A program made the translations under genes and the position numbers. A DNA stretch of 64,000 bases from Loxodes magnus (lineage: Eukaryota; Ciliophora; Karyorelictea; Loxodida; Loxodidae): NCBI GenBank assembly GCA_946699065.1, contig CAMPDV010000365.1, positions 62,001 through 126,000 on the forward strand, given 5' to 3'. The notes below the pieces were generated by a model. That model was given only the letters and a program-made list of their open reading frames with translations. It did not search any database and had not been told where the DNA came from. Positions 37,408 through 48,594 of the stretch are shown piece by piece. Numbering within the stretch: position 1 is the stretch's first letter; every line of letters begins with the position of its first letter.

Positions 37408-37628
37408 TCTTGCTAAACCTAAAAATATTTCTAACATTTACGAAATTTATATATCTATAATTAAGAGATATTAAGTAAAATTAAAATGGTTTGCTAATTA
37501 ATTGCTATATAAAAATAAAATTAATTAAGTTTAGATCTGAATTAAAAAGTATGATTATTTGAAGAAAGGAAAATATAATTTTTTAACTGAGCAAAATAAT
37601 TTATTATATATATAATATATAAAATAAA

Positions 37629-38254
37629 ATGGAAAATTACTTGCTAAATATCTCTTCTCAAAAGAAATCAACTTGGTCAAGTTACGGTTAATAAAAAATA
37701 CTTTAAGAACTCCAAGTCATGCAATTAGAAAATTTTAAACTTTTAAGAACTGTACAAGAACTCGAAAGAAAAATTGAATACCTGATGATTAATTCATAAG
37801 AAAAAAAATAGAAAATAAATAGATAGGAATTATCAGGATAGAATAATTAGAAACAAAATTTAATCAATTCACAGAGTTAACTGAAAGCATATTACTGCAA
37901 AAAATGGAGATAAATGGTCCCGATGGATGTAGAGCAACAGCCTACAACAAATTATATTCCATATTGGAAATTAATGAGATGTTGATACTAATAGCGACCA
38001 GGGCACAAAGTTAGAAGTTGCTTCCAAATCTAATGAAAATTAAAGATAAAGAAAATAGTAGAAAATTAATGGGAAAATATTTTCAGGAACAATTGCAATC
38101 AAGATGGTAAACTATACAGGAAAAAATAATCTAGTTAAACAAAGAAGTGCCAAATATATAGCATGCAATTAACGATTTAATAAGAAATGAATGGGAATCG
38201 ATCTATCATAAACTCTCAGAAGAAAAAAAAATAAAAAATCCTTAGAACGTATGA
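37629..38254 (+). CDS. Putative coiled-coil protein downstream of USP-D
   Basis: Starts MENYLLNISSQKKSTWSSYG at ATG 37629. It has a helical heptad-like stretch (LENFKLLRTVQELERKIEYL) and, in a second frame, RKLMGKYFQEQLQSRWQTIQ and DLIRNEWESIYHKLSEEK ending at TGA 38252-38254. One register change (probably near the A-run at about 37800) is needed to join the two parts, so there is an intron, an indel or decay. Unknown function. Confidence 0.4.
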
Positions 38255-38699
38255 TAAACAAGATCCAAGCAAATATGAAGTTCCTTTTATTTAACTTTAA
38301 ACTTTTTATTTGTGATTAACAAAATAAAGGTGAAAACACGTAAATTAATTAAATTATTTATTCATAGTACACTTTATTAATAGTTGAAAAATATTCCTTT
38401 TAAGCATGCAATTGAGCTTCTAAAAATTTTGAAATTAAAAATAAAAAAAGCAACAGTTTAAGCTTAAATTTATATCTTTATTTAAAAATTTAAATAATTT
38501 TTTCAAAAGTTTTTTCATGACCAAATCATTTAATAAATATTATTTAAGTAAATGCAAAAAGTCTAACTAAACAAATAAAAGGATATTTATTTTTAAGATT
38601 ATAAAAATTTTATATTTTCAATATTTTTAAGATATTTATTAAGAAGGATACTCTCAAACTTTAGTTTGCTTAGCTTGCTTTAGTGGGTAAAACCTCCGC

Positions 38700-39005
38700 A
38701 GGAATCTAAGTTATGAATCAAGGGATGAAGGAAAAAATAGCTTCATCAGAGGTTGGAAAATTTAAATACACATAATTGATCATGTCTTCCTTTGCTTTGA
38801 TTGATTCTCGGGACCTGGAATGGAGAGACCTTTGACTCTGGCAATTATTTGTCTTGTAATCTTACTAAGAGTGACTAGTGAATACTGCTCTGGCAATCTT
38901 AAGAGAGGTAAGCTGCCACTACTCCATTTTTCAAGATATATTTATTCATCATTATTGAACAGTTTTATAGCGATGAACCTAATTGAAAGGTGATATCGCT
39001 TTTAT
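38700..39005 (+). CDS. Short family A, copy at 38.8 kb
   Basis: Shares FIRGW, IIDH, FDWFSG and LAII.L with the 26.1 kb copy in one frame, with Trp as TGA. The 3' side has its own hairpin (AGCGAT...ATCGCT, about 38965-38996) rather than the standard stem-loop. Probably a diverged or partial copy. Confidence 0.35.
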
Positions 39006-39755
39006 TAATCATTCCTTATGTAAATCGTTTAAATTTGATTAATTTAACTCTAATGAAACAATTTTGAATCTTAATTCCTTTAAATTTTCTTAATTTTTAA
39101 CAAAAAAATTAAAAGAAACCTTGAGAGAATATTAGCGGGAGTAGAATGATTGCAAGACAGACTCTTTGATGCTATTCAACTTCTAATGAATCATGCTAAG
39201 TAGATTTAATAAGCTACCTTCCATGCAAAATACTACTGTTTGGGTTCTTTAATTTTTACTATAATGTAAAATAAGAAAATATTGATTTTCCGTAAACCAA
39301 AAATAGGTTTTCTTTACATTTAGTACTGAAAAAAGAATTTAAATACTATGATTAAGGTTAATAACTATCTGCTTTATAATATCTATTTATAGAGTTTCTA
39401 GAAAAAATACAGTCTAAGAAATTTAGCAAGCCTTTCATAAGAAAATGCTCAATTATTTCTACATTTGAGGTATTAAATTTCTAAATAAATGAATTCTGCT
39501 AATTTACAAACTGAATAATTTGGTAATCTATAATAATTTCTCAAATCACACGAAGTTGGAAAATAAAAGGATGAGAAGATATTAGGGTTTATAAATTAAG
39601 AATCCTATTGAGTAGTTTTCAAACTGATTTTCAAAAATGTCATATTTCTATTGGTAAAAAAATATATTTAGCAGAGATGAACGGAAAAATTATTTTACTA
39701 TGTTAGCTATAAAAATAAATAGAAGAAGTCACTTTAATAAAAAAGTTAGTGGAAT

Positions 39756-39783
39756 GAAGTTACTGATATGATTCAGTTACTTC
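39756..39783. repeat. Inverted repeat, copy 2 of 2
   Basis: GAAGTTACTGAT/ATCAGTTACTTC-type hairpin like 24601-24628 (this copy has GATT in the loop). Flanking sequence on both sides is related, so the duplicated unit is longer than the hairpin. Confidence 0.7.
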
Positions 39784-40059
39784 ATTTTAATTATGTTCAT
39801 TAAGTATAAGTATAGTTCTTTTCCTCTTCCAACTTTTGCATTTTTCTTCTTGGATTTTCTTGTTATTCTCCTTTAGATTCCAATATAAGTCACTTAGTTC
39901 TTTTATTAATACACTAATCTAATAGTTTAAAATTCAATTTAATTATTTTAGCTCATCTTTTTTAATAAATTGGATTGCTTCACATTTACTAGTTTTTATT
40001 TAAAAAAAAATCCACTTAAAGCTTTGTTGCATTAAATTAAATTAAAATGATAAAGAAGG

Positions 40060-40829
40060 ATCGTCTACTTAAGAGCTTCCTACTTCCCTATCCAACCAAT
40101 AGGAACTTGATCTCTAGGTGGTCTTCTCCTCCCTTCACTGTCAAGTTTTCGGAATGGTTGTCTCTTCATATAGCTTGCTTTCTTCTTATAAATTTCTCCA
40201 CTCGGACAATAATACATTAAGATTAATATTTCTTCTTCTTGTTCCTTTCTTCGTTTTTCTTGAATCCAATAGTTCAGTTTTTTTTTGCTTGAATTTCAAA
40301 TATTTTCGCTATAAATGCCATGAGCTTCCACAACAAAAGCATTTTTTCTAAACTTTATCTACCTCTATTTTCTTTAAGGCTTTCTGATAATTTCTTCTTC
40401 AATCATCATTAGGTCACTTTCTTACTCTCTTATCTCTATTTGAAATTGAAGTTGGCTAGCCTTCTTCTATTTTCTTTATTCTATTTCCAATTTCTATCTG
40501 TTTATATTGCTAGCTTTAAGATTGAATATTTTGATCTTATGAAATGCTTTAGAAAACATTTAAATTTTTTTTCTGGGACATGAGTCTTGGGCCAAGCTTT
40601 TCTTGTTTGTATAAAATCCCTTCTAATTTTTTTTTCTTTTTTAGTCGTTTCACCTCTTACTAAAGATTTAGCAACATTTCGACTAGTTGTTCATAGCTAA
40701 TCGTTTTTCAGCGCTAATTTCCGTGATTTTTTGGTGCTTTATGTTCTTAGCCTTTTTCCTAGATTTCTCCTCTGATGTTGGAGTCTCGATTTGGTGAGGA
40801 GCTTTCCTGTTATCTTTTTTCAGGCTCAT
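40060..40829 (-). CDS. Coiled-coil/zinc-knuckle family, probable copy 5
   Basis: The frame from ATG 40829 starts MSLKKDNRKAPHQIETPTS. It has a coiled coil (KLEIEQRKQKKASQLQFQIE) and a basic, proline-containing end (EGRRRPPRDQVPIGW). In another frame the 3' part carries KKCFCCGSSWHLQRKY, a CX2CX4H knuckle missing the last Cys. Relationship to the other zinc-knuckle copies is therefore probable, not proven. Function unknown. Confidence 0.4.
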
Positions 40830-41659
40830 AAAAAGTTAGCATTAAGTTTATTAAAAAGATTATTTAAAAAAAATAACGCGGATGTAAGAATTGAGCTTCA
40901 CATTTCCTCTCCTAACCTTATAAGATGATATAAAACCCCTTTTTAAGTCGTCCACCATTTTATTTTTACTATTGCTCTATACATTAATACCTGCGAATTA
41001 TTTTTATTTTATAAATCTTGTTATCAAGATACTATTTTTATATAAACCTAATTTATATTTAAGACTCCTTATATTGTAATACTTATTCCTTAACGATAGT
41101 TATAGTTTATTCCTTTAATACGTACTTACAAAAATTAATTTTCTCAAACAGCAATTTTATTATTTTTATCTTTATTACTCTACTTAATGGAATATCTCAC
41201 TTTATTTTTTATAATCAGAATTAATATTTTCAAAGTCAAAATTTTTTAGATTCACGAACTAAAAAAATTTATTAATTTCGAGTTATTTAAAATCTTTCTT
41301 ATAAAGTCGTAAAAAGTGAGATTCAAGTATAGAACGAAAACTCTAATATTTAAAGGTTATAAAAAGAGTAAAAGATTTCTAATGTAAATGGAATTCGCAT
41401 AAAAAAGTAATTACAATTAGTAACGATAAGGTTTTAAAAGCCCATAAATGTTGAATTTAATATATCTTATTTAATTCTAAAAATGATTTAATTAAGAAAC
41501 AAGTTACTATAAATTTTAGATCTTAGGAAATTTCTAAAATTTTCAAATAAATTAGTTTTAAATTAATTTTATACGATTTTGCATCATATAAAAAGTTAAT
41601 TTTTCTAAATAAAATTAAAGATTTTCTACTATATCCTGTTAAAAAATTACGATTATAGA

Positions 41660-42713
41660 GTTCCTTTTAAGTTGATGAAATGTATTTTAAAATTTATAGT
41701 CTTAGAGAAGATCTTCACATTTAAATTCTATTTTTTCCTGCTCTTTCTAACTACAGGATGTTGTAGGACTTCATTAATCCGCCATCCTGTTTCACCCCAA
41801 AATCCATTGGCATTCTGGTTTCTTTTCCAATTATTATTCTATTAGAAGATTCTTGAGCTATTGAAATTCTGTCTGTATATTTATCCTGTCCTTTTTAGTC
41901 AAAAGTAGAAAATTCTTTTTAATATTTATTTTTTATTAATTATTTCGATTTCTGTTTTCTTTCAATATTTTTTTCAGCAGTGATTCTTCTAGCATATATA
42001 AAAACAGATTGTTTTTTTCGATAGAAATTTATCTTATTTGTATCTTATTATTGATATTCAGGTTCGATTTCCATTGAAGAATTTGATTAATAATATAATG
42101 CTTTTCAAATAACTAATTATTATTCTTACTTTTCTTAACTTTTTTTATTTGCTATTAAAATTTAGAAAATTGGAATTAAAATATTGGCGGAACTTCATTT
42201 ATTTTTTGTCAATCTCTTCCATTTTAGTTACTATTTATGATTAAATCTTATTCAAAGTTTCTTCTATGAACAGAAATTATAGGTCTATCTTATCAATCAG
42301 GTTTTCTAGCATTTTTTCTATTTTTTCTTTCCTTGATCTTTTTTATTTTAATTCTTATTATATATTTATTATTCATTGTTACATCGATAATGCGTATGCT
42401 TTCTAAGATTATATTTCTTAAGCTTATTGAGGCTCTAATTCCGTTAGACCAGACTATTATTTTAGTTTTTTAAATAATTGAAAAGATGGTGGGAGCTGAG
42501 AATGACCTTCGTGACAACACTTTCTGGTTTTATGGCTAGAAACAAGTTCCTTTCCTGTCGCTGAGAAAATCTCTGGTCAGAGTCATTTTCTGAAGGGAAC
42601 ACTGTCTTTGAGATTACCCGCTCTTGGTAGGGGCTTGAAGCCTGGCTGCTCATAGCGATGGAGCTCCCTATCATCTGTGCCTGGAGCACAACAGGATATC
42701 CCCGTTATTCCAT
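41660..42713 (-). CDS. Unrecognised protein with GC-rich 5' end
   Basis: ATG 42713 begins MEQRGYPVVLQAQMIG, followed by Ser/Gln-rich sequence (SSQASSPYQERV; SENDSDQRFSQRQERN) in DNA far richer in G and C than the surroundings. A 3' part near 41790 reads GFWGETGWRINEVLQHPVV with TGG codons, but it lies in another register, so at least one intron or indel separates the two. A GC-rich leader with a CGGAAA/TTTCCG hairpin precedes the ATG. No family recognised. Confidence 0.4.
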
Positions 42714-43574
42714 AAAAAGAGAGCGTCGGGTCGTGCAATCGGAAAGGAGTTTCCGGTCCAAAAACTTTTTTAGTTGAAATTAATTAATTTTAGTTTTTTA
42801 ACGAAGAATCCAAAAGAAGATTTTTTCTTAGGTTCATGCTTTCCTATATATATTCTTACTAATTTACTTATTTAATTGACTATTTTTTAGCTTTCAACAT
42901 GGATTAAAATTGCCTAATTTATTTTTATATTTTAATCTTTTTGTGCTTTAATTAAATTTACGCTTTCTAAATTAAAAAGCTTTAATTTATATTTTTTTAT
43001 TTCATGTTTTTAAAATAAAAATTAGAGCACAATAGTTTAAAATAAAGTAGTTAATTCATATATTAAGAAAAATTAAAAATTTACATCATCATCTAAAATA
43101 AATTCTTATTAAGTAGAAATTAAGCGAAAACGAGATTTTTATAAATTAGTTATTGAAAATCTAAGAAAAATTGGAAAAATTAAAAATGAAAATAAAAAAG
43201 TTAATATTTCAGTTGCTTTTTTAAATCCTAAGAAATAGAGATAAATAAAAAAAATTTTCGTCATATTTTTTTAAAAATTTTGGAAAATAGTATATTTATA
43301 CAAAAATTTTGCTTATTCATTCATCTAACTACAATAACTAAATCAAAAGAATCAAATAAATTTTATTTAGAAAAACTTTAAAGGCTCATTCAAATTATTA
43401 TACAATTTAATTTCAACCTTTTTTCAGATATTTCAGTTAAATTTATTTTTATTACATCATTTTTTCAAAATAATTATAAAAGATGAGTAGTTAGGAGTGA
43501 TATAAAGAAAAAAAGTTCATAAAAATTATTTTCTTAAGAAAAACATAATAATAATATACTTAAAGTTAGTAGAG

Positions 43575-44366
43575 TTTTGCATTCTCTGGAATTGCAACCA
43601 GTTCCTGCGGACAGCTTTTTTAACGTGGGTGTGATCCACGACCTTTTTATTAAGTGGAAGGTTACCACTGTAACCGTTCAAGTGGTCTTGCAAAAAGCTT
43701 TATTTGTAAATCCCTGTTGGAGTTATTCATAGTTTATTGAGTTGTCTCCATGTTCTTTTCTGCTCTTATTCGTTTATTTTCTTTCATTATCAACAGTTTT
43801 TTTAAATATGTTGATTTGATTTGCAACATCAACAAAGTTTGTATTATTGTCTTTATTTCGTTCTTTTTTATGATAATTTATTTTCTATATTTTCTAATCT
43901 TTTAATGAAACTTGTAGAAATCATTTCTTTTTCTGGATTCAATTCTGTTTTTAATTATTGGTATTTTTTCTATTTCCATTTTCGTTTCATATTTAAAGTT
44001 TTATTGTGATTAAGTTCAGAGTTGCTCTTCCGTTATCAAATTGCTTTGAATGAGCTGTCTTCTGAGTATTAATAATTCGTTGTTTTAATCCTCTATGCTA
44101 TTCATTAATTCCCTTATTTTTTCTCCTTAGTTATAAGCTATTTCTTCATACTTTGAAATTAATTTTTACATTTGATCTAGTTAAATTTAAAGTTTTTGAT
44201 CAGATTCGTTCTTAGGTTATCTTATCTCTATAGATCCTACCATCACTTTACCTTCTGATGACGAACTTGACTCCTCTCGTTGCTATTGTTTTTTCTAAAT
44301 TTCTTTTGCCGCTTTTCTCTTTAGGTTTTTAAGTTAATTCTTTGAGAGTCGAAGAAATTAATCCAT
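43575..44366 (-). CDS. Coiled-coil/zinc-knuckle family, copy 2
   Basis: Starts MDQFLRLSKNQLKNLKRKAA at ATG 44366. It continues with EESSSSSEGKVMVGSIEI, QLDQM, a coiled coil (GEKIRELMNSIEDQNNELL) and TEEQLWTQSQQNFKY (Trp = TGA). The 3' half carries CWCCKSNQHIQKNC, a CX2CX4HX4C knuckle in which one residue is Trp by TGA. The C-terminal motif is ELVAIP. Conserved parts fall in more than one frame, so it is likely degraded. It is divergent from kelch copy 3 with only 68 bp between the ATGs. Confidence 0.5.
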
Positions 44367-44434
44367 TTTTAAGAAAAACATTGAAATAATAAAATAAATC
44401 TTAAGTAGGATAATATTACGCTAAAATTTCCTTA

Positions 44435-45247
44435 ATGGTTCTTAAATACGAACTACTACCTAACTTATGTTATCTCAATAGTAACTATGTCATTTTATAA
44501 ATGTTATAAAGATCCATTCTTGATTATAATATCCTTAACGAAAATGAAATTACGATGTTACCTTATAATGATGCTTTTTAAGGGAATTTCTTATTTTAGT
44601 TTGATAAATAGAATTACACTGTTTCTTCTTAAAAAAAGCTGTAATTTTTTAGAAATCATTAGAAATAAAACGAGCTTAATACTTTAAATGTATACTTAAG
44701 AGGGAATAAAATTACTTTCGATAAAAAAAGAAGACTTTTGTATTTACTAAGCACAGGCTTATATTCTTTAGGTACCTATAAATGTGAAGTTCTTAACTTA
44801 AAAAACTAAAAATTAAATCAAATATAACCTTGCCAAGTTAGTAGAGCTGGAAACGGTTGCACATATGCGAATTAAAGTGTTTGAAATATAGGTGGATGTG
44901 GAGATGATTTTAGTAAAGATATATGATAATATGAGTGTAACTTAGATAAATGAATAAAGCATGACAATTAATTTAAATAATCGCAAATTGTAATGAGCTA
45001 ATTTTTGAGGGAGCTAAATGGTATTATAATCTTCGATTAATATCAAAGGATAGACCATACAGCTATTTACGATTTCAAGAACACGAACCATCATGGTCCT
45101 GTATTCCCAGAAGTAACAAGCTTATATCCTAATTTTTAGCCTTTATTGTTTATTAATAAAATTTACACATGACAAATACGGAAAATATATAGTCTTTACA
45201 ATTATGATATTAAAGGAAAAAGTTGGAGTTTTGTTTGGAAAGAATGA
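44435..45247 (+). CDS. Kelch-like beta-propeller protein, copy 3
   Basis: 270 codons plus TGA 45245-45247. Begins MVLKYELLPNLCYLNSNY. It includes NGCTYANQSVWNIGGCG, FSKDIWQYECNLDKWI and IYDFKNTNHHGPVFPE. Four internal TGA are read as Trp, in SVW, DIWQ, DKWI and YTWQ; the first corresponds to TGG in copy 1. Role as for copy 1. Confidence 0.92.
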
Positions 45248-45259
45248 CAAGGAACGAAA

Positions 45260-46710
45260 ATTTTTGCGAATTAAATTAAATTTTAACTTAAAAGTTTGAC
45301 TTCAAAAATCTAATCAAGTATTTCTTAAATAGATATTTTAAAAAGCTATTAAAATTATATGTAATCAATTTTAATACATTTTTATTAATATTACAAGATA
45401 ATTTCTAGTTACAATCCTTTAAAGTTTTAAAAATATAAATAGTTAGAAAAAATTTAAAAAAGAGTATAATAGGAAAAATGTATTATCAATATTATTGAAT
45501 TTAATCTATGTCAATAAAGAGCAGAAATGAGTTAAAAAGAGGAATTTAGAAAGGAGAAACTCTTAAAATATTTAAGATAATTTTTCATAAAAATGTTTAA
45601 AAAAGTTGGATATTTTAGTATTTCCTATCTATATTAAAAATTGAAAATAGAGTATTTAAAAAGATTAAATTTAGAAATTTTTTTTATAATTTATAATTTT
45701 CGATAAATCTACTCTGTACTTTTTTTAATAAGCAGATTCATTTTTTATATAATTATAATCAAATTTTTGTGCTTTAAAGTTTTATTTAACTTTGACCTTT
45801 TTATACTAAATTAAAATAATTTCTCAATTCTTTTTTAAATAATTATGATAAAGCTTTTTATCTTTAATTGATTCTTTCCGACTTTGTCAGTATTGACTTT
45901 TAAATTTTATAACTTTTTGATTTTCTGTTGATGTTTTATTAATCAGCACAAAATGCATTTTTTTTTTAAAGTTTCTTCTCTAAATTGTTTATTAAATTAA
46001 TTTCTATCTTCTACTAAGAAAATGATTGTAATCTAAATTGTAATTCTTGGTAATAATGCATAACTTTTTTTTCTTTAATTATATAAAATATATTAATATT
46101 TTGATTTTTTATGCATTTCGAAAGGAATCCAAAATCTTTCTCTTATGACATAAGTTTCTAATAAATTTAAACTTGTTTTACTGAAGCCAATGAAACTTTT
46201 TCGTTGACTTTTTAATCTTTTTATTAATTAAATGAGCTCAATTCATATTTAATAGACTTTTTGTACTGAATTTCAAATAGCATAATAATAAAATAACTCT
46301 GCATTTCACAGATTTAAATTATTTCTATCATTTTTCAAAAAAGTACCATTTTCAGTATATATGTGGGTCTAACAATTTATTTTTCACTCTTCCTTTTATT
46401 CTTTTTTAATGAAAGATAATTATTATATAATTCCTTAAGATATATTAAATTTTAATATAAGATTCTAAATAAATTATTTTTAATTCTTAACTAATCTAAA
46501 CTTAAATTATTTAATTTCTTGAAATAAAAATTATAAATTTTCTTTATATTTTTCATTTTAAATTGTTTGCTAATATTATTAATTTATTTTATTTTCTATT
46601 TATATTTTTTGGTTATTCTTTATTATGTACTTCATTTTTTTTCTCTTATAAATGCTCTACCAATAGAATATTTAATCTAAAAATTATTATATATAATATA
46701 TATATTTATA
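45260..46710. other. Long AT-rich spacer
   Basis: No gene or repeat identified. Confidence 0.45.
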
Positions 46711-46719
46711 TCGCCATAG

Positions 46720-47040
46720 TTGCTCGAAGGTGAACAACAAGGTCATCTTCATCAGAGGTTGGGGAAATTAAGTACCCATAATTGACACATGTCGTCCTCT
46801 GCTTTGGTGATGCAATGAGAAGCAACCCTGCCTTGCCTTGAATCTCCAACAAGTATTAAAGATTACGAGTATTCTTAAATTATATCAGTATTAAACATTT
46901 TTATCAGTACTGAATAATTATACCAGTATTGAACAAGGTCTACCAGTATCTGATAATTTTATCAGTAACAAACATTCTTGTCAGTATGAAACATTTTTTA
47001 AAGAGCTGCGCACCAACGAGAGTGCTACACGCTCTATAAT
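46720..47040 (+). CDS. Short family A, copy at 46.8 kb, ending in stem-loop
   Basis: GC-richer island almost identical from about 46755 to 47040 to 54970-55262. Frame FIRGWGNQVPIIDTCRPLLW matches FIIGRGNVPVITYPPMLW of the 22.3 kb copy, with whole-codon length differences. The middle has direct CAGTA-type repeats (ATCAGTATT, TACCAGTAT). Stem-loop copy 6 (47000-47040) ends the unit. Confidence 0.45.
47000..47040 (+). repeat. Conserved 3' stem-loop (copy 6)
   Basis: GAGC/GCTC and GCAC/GTGC stems with AACGAGA loop. Followed by ATAATCAAATTTATTTATT as in copies 4 and 8. Confidence 0.8.
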
Positions 47041-47059
47041 CAAATTTATTTATTTATTA

Positions 47060-48590
47060 TTTTTCTTCGATGAAAATTTTAATGAAAAAAATAAAAGTTC
47101 GGATTTTAATGTTCTTACAATTTTTTTAATTTAGGTCATATGAACATATTAGAAATTGACTAAATTCTCTAAAAAGATCTCAAAAGATTATAAAATTTCT
47201 ATTTTAAATTCTTAATTAATTGTTTATAATTAATTTTTCTAGTTTAAATTTCAAAGTTTTATTTGTATCATTAATAGTTTAAAATCTTTTAAAGACTTTT
47301 TGAATTATTTCTTTTTTGTAAAAATTTGAAATTTATTTATAAGTATAAAAATGATTTCTTTAATAAATTGCCCAATAGATAATTAGCAAATAATAAACAA
47401 AATCTAGATTTAATTACTATAAGATATAACTAAATTTGATATTAAAATGGTTTAAACCTTTGATTAGTAAGTTTTAATAGTTTAAAAAAAGAGATTATAC
47501 TAAATAAGCATTTAATAAAAATATTAATTATAATTTATTTAAAAAATGAGGAACATAATATAGATTTTTATTACTTTAGATCTTAAAATGTTAAACTTTT
47601 ATGCTTTTTAAATCGAGATTTTATTTTTTAGATTATGCTTTAAATAAAAATATTTAAATTAACTGAAAAAGATTATAAAAATATAAATATTCTACTTTCA
47701 TAATTTTAAATCTTATACTTACTAAATATATTTATTTTAAATGATTCAAATTTGGCAATTAATATTTTTATTTTGCTTATTTCTTTTTTTTATTTTTGTC
47801 AAATAATAACTAAACTACAATTTTTTTTGCATTTTTGTACTCCAAAAAAAAGTAAAAAAAAATGTTCTCAAAAAGAAATTTTAGAATGGGAAATAAAAGA
47901 ATGAACTGCTATTATTAAATGATTTAATTATTATTATAATATATCTTTATAAAAATTGCTATATGCTAATAGAGCATTAATCAAACTTAAATAACTAAAT
48001 ACTATAAATCGATTAAATTAATTTTTTATTTATTCTAAAAGTTAAAATAAAATACATTAAATTAAAAAGATTTTTTTCGATCTTTAGATATACAAACAAT
48101 TGATTTAGCTTTAAATAATTTTTATTAAAAATAGCAAGAAATAGAATTAAAAAAAATTTTAATTTCTAAATATTAATATAATTTACATCCCACATTCAAA
48201 CTTTTTCTTGGATGTTCTCTATATATTTATTAGCATAAATATATAGTAAATAAAGAAATAAGCATATTTAGGTAATTTTTTAAATCAAACTTTTATTTCT
48301 AATTTAACAGTTTAAAAATTAATTTATTTCAAATTGGTTATTTTTAATGCTTTTTTCATAGTTAATAAATCTATAAGCAATACAAGTTTTAAAGAACTTT
48401 TGAAGTTATTATAATAAGAAAAAAATAAATGAAAGCGCGCAAATAAAGTTGAGAAATAGGATTATAAAGGCTAAATAATCATTTAGTTAGCTGAAAACAA
48501 TTTAATTACTTTCTTAATATTAATTTAAATTATTTCAATGTAATTTTCACAACGTTTTATTTTATTCGCTCACTTATAAAATATTATTTA
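47060..48590. other. AT-rich spacer upstream of USP-E
   Basis: No gene or repeat identified. Confidence 0.45.
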
Positions 48591-48594
48591 AAAA

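Noticed and set aside
42480-42780. Structural RNA (SRP or RNase P) in the GC-rich block
   Set aside because: No diagnostic conserved elements seen, and a clean coding frame crosses it.
46745-46810. Three-way-junction RNA or hammerhead-like motif in family A (CAGAGG/CCTCTG stem, CTGATGA on the minus strand)
   Set aside because: Alignment of copies shows whole-codon length changes and conserved protein motifs; hammerhead stem II and GAAA core are absent.
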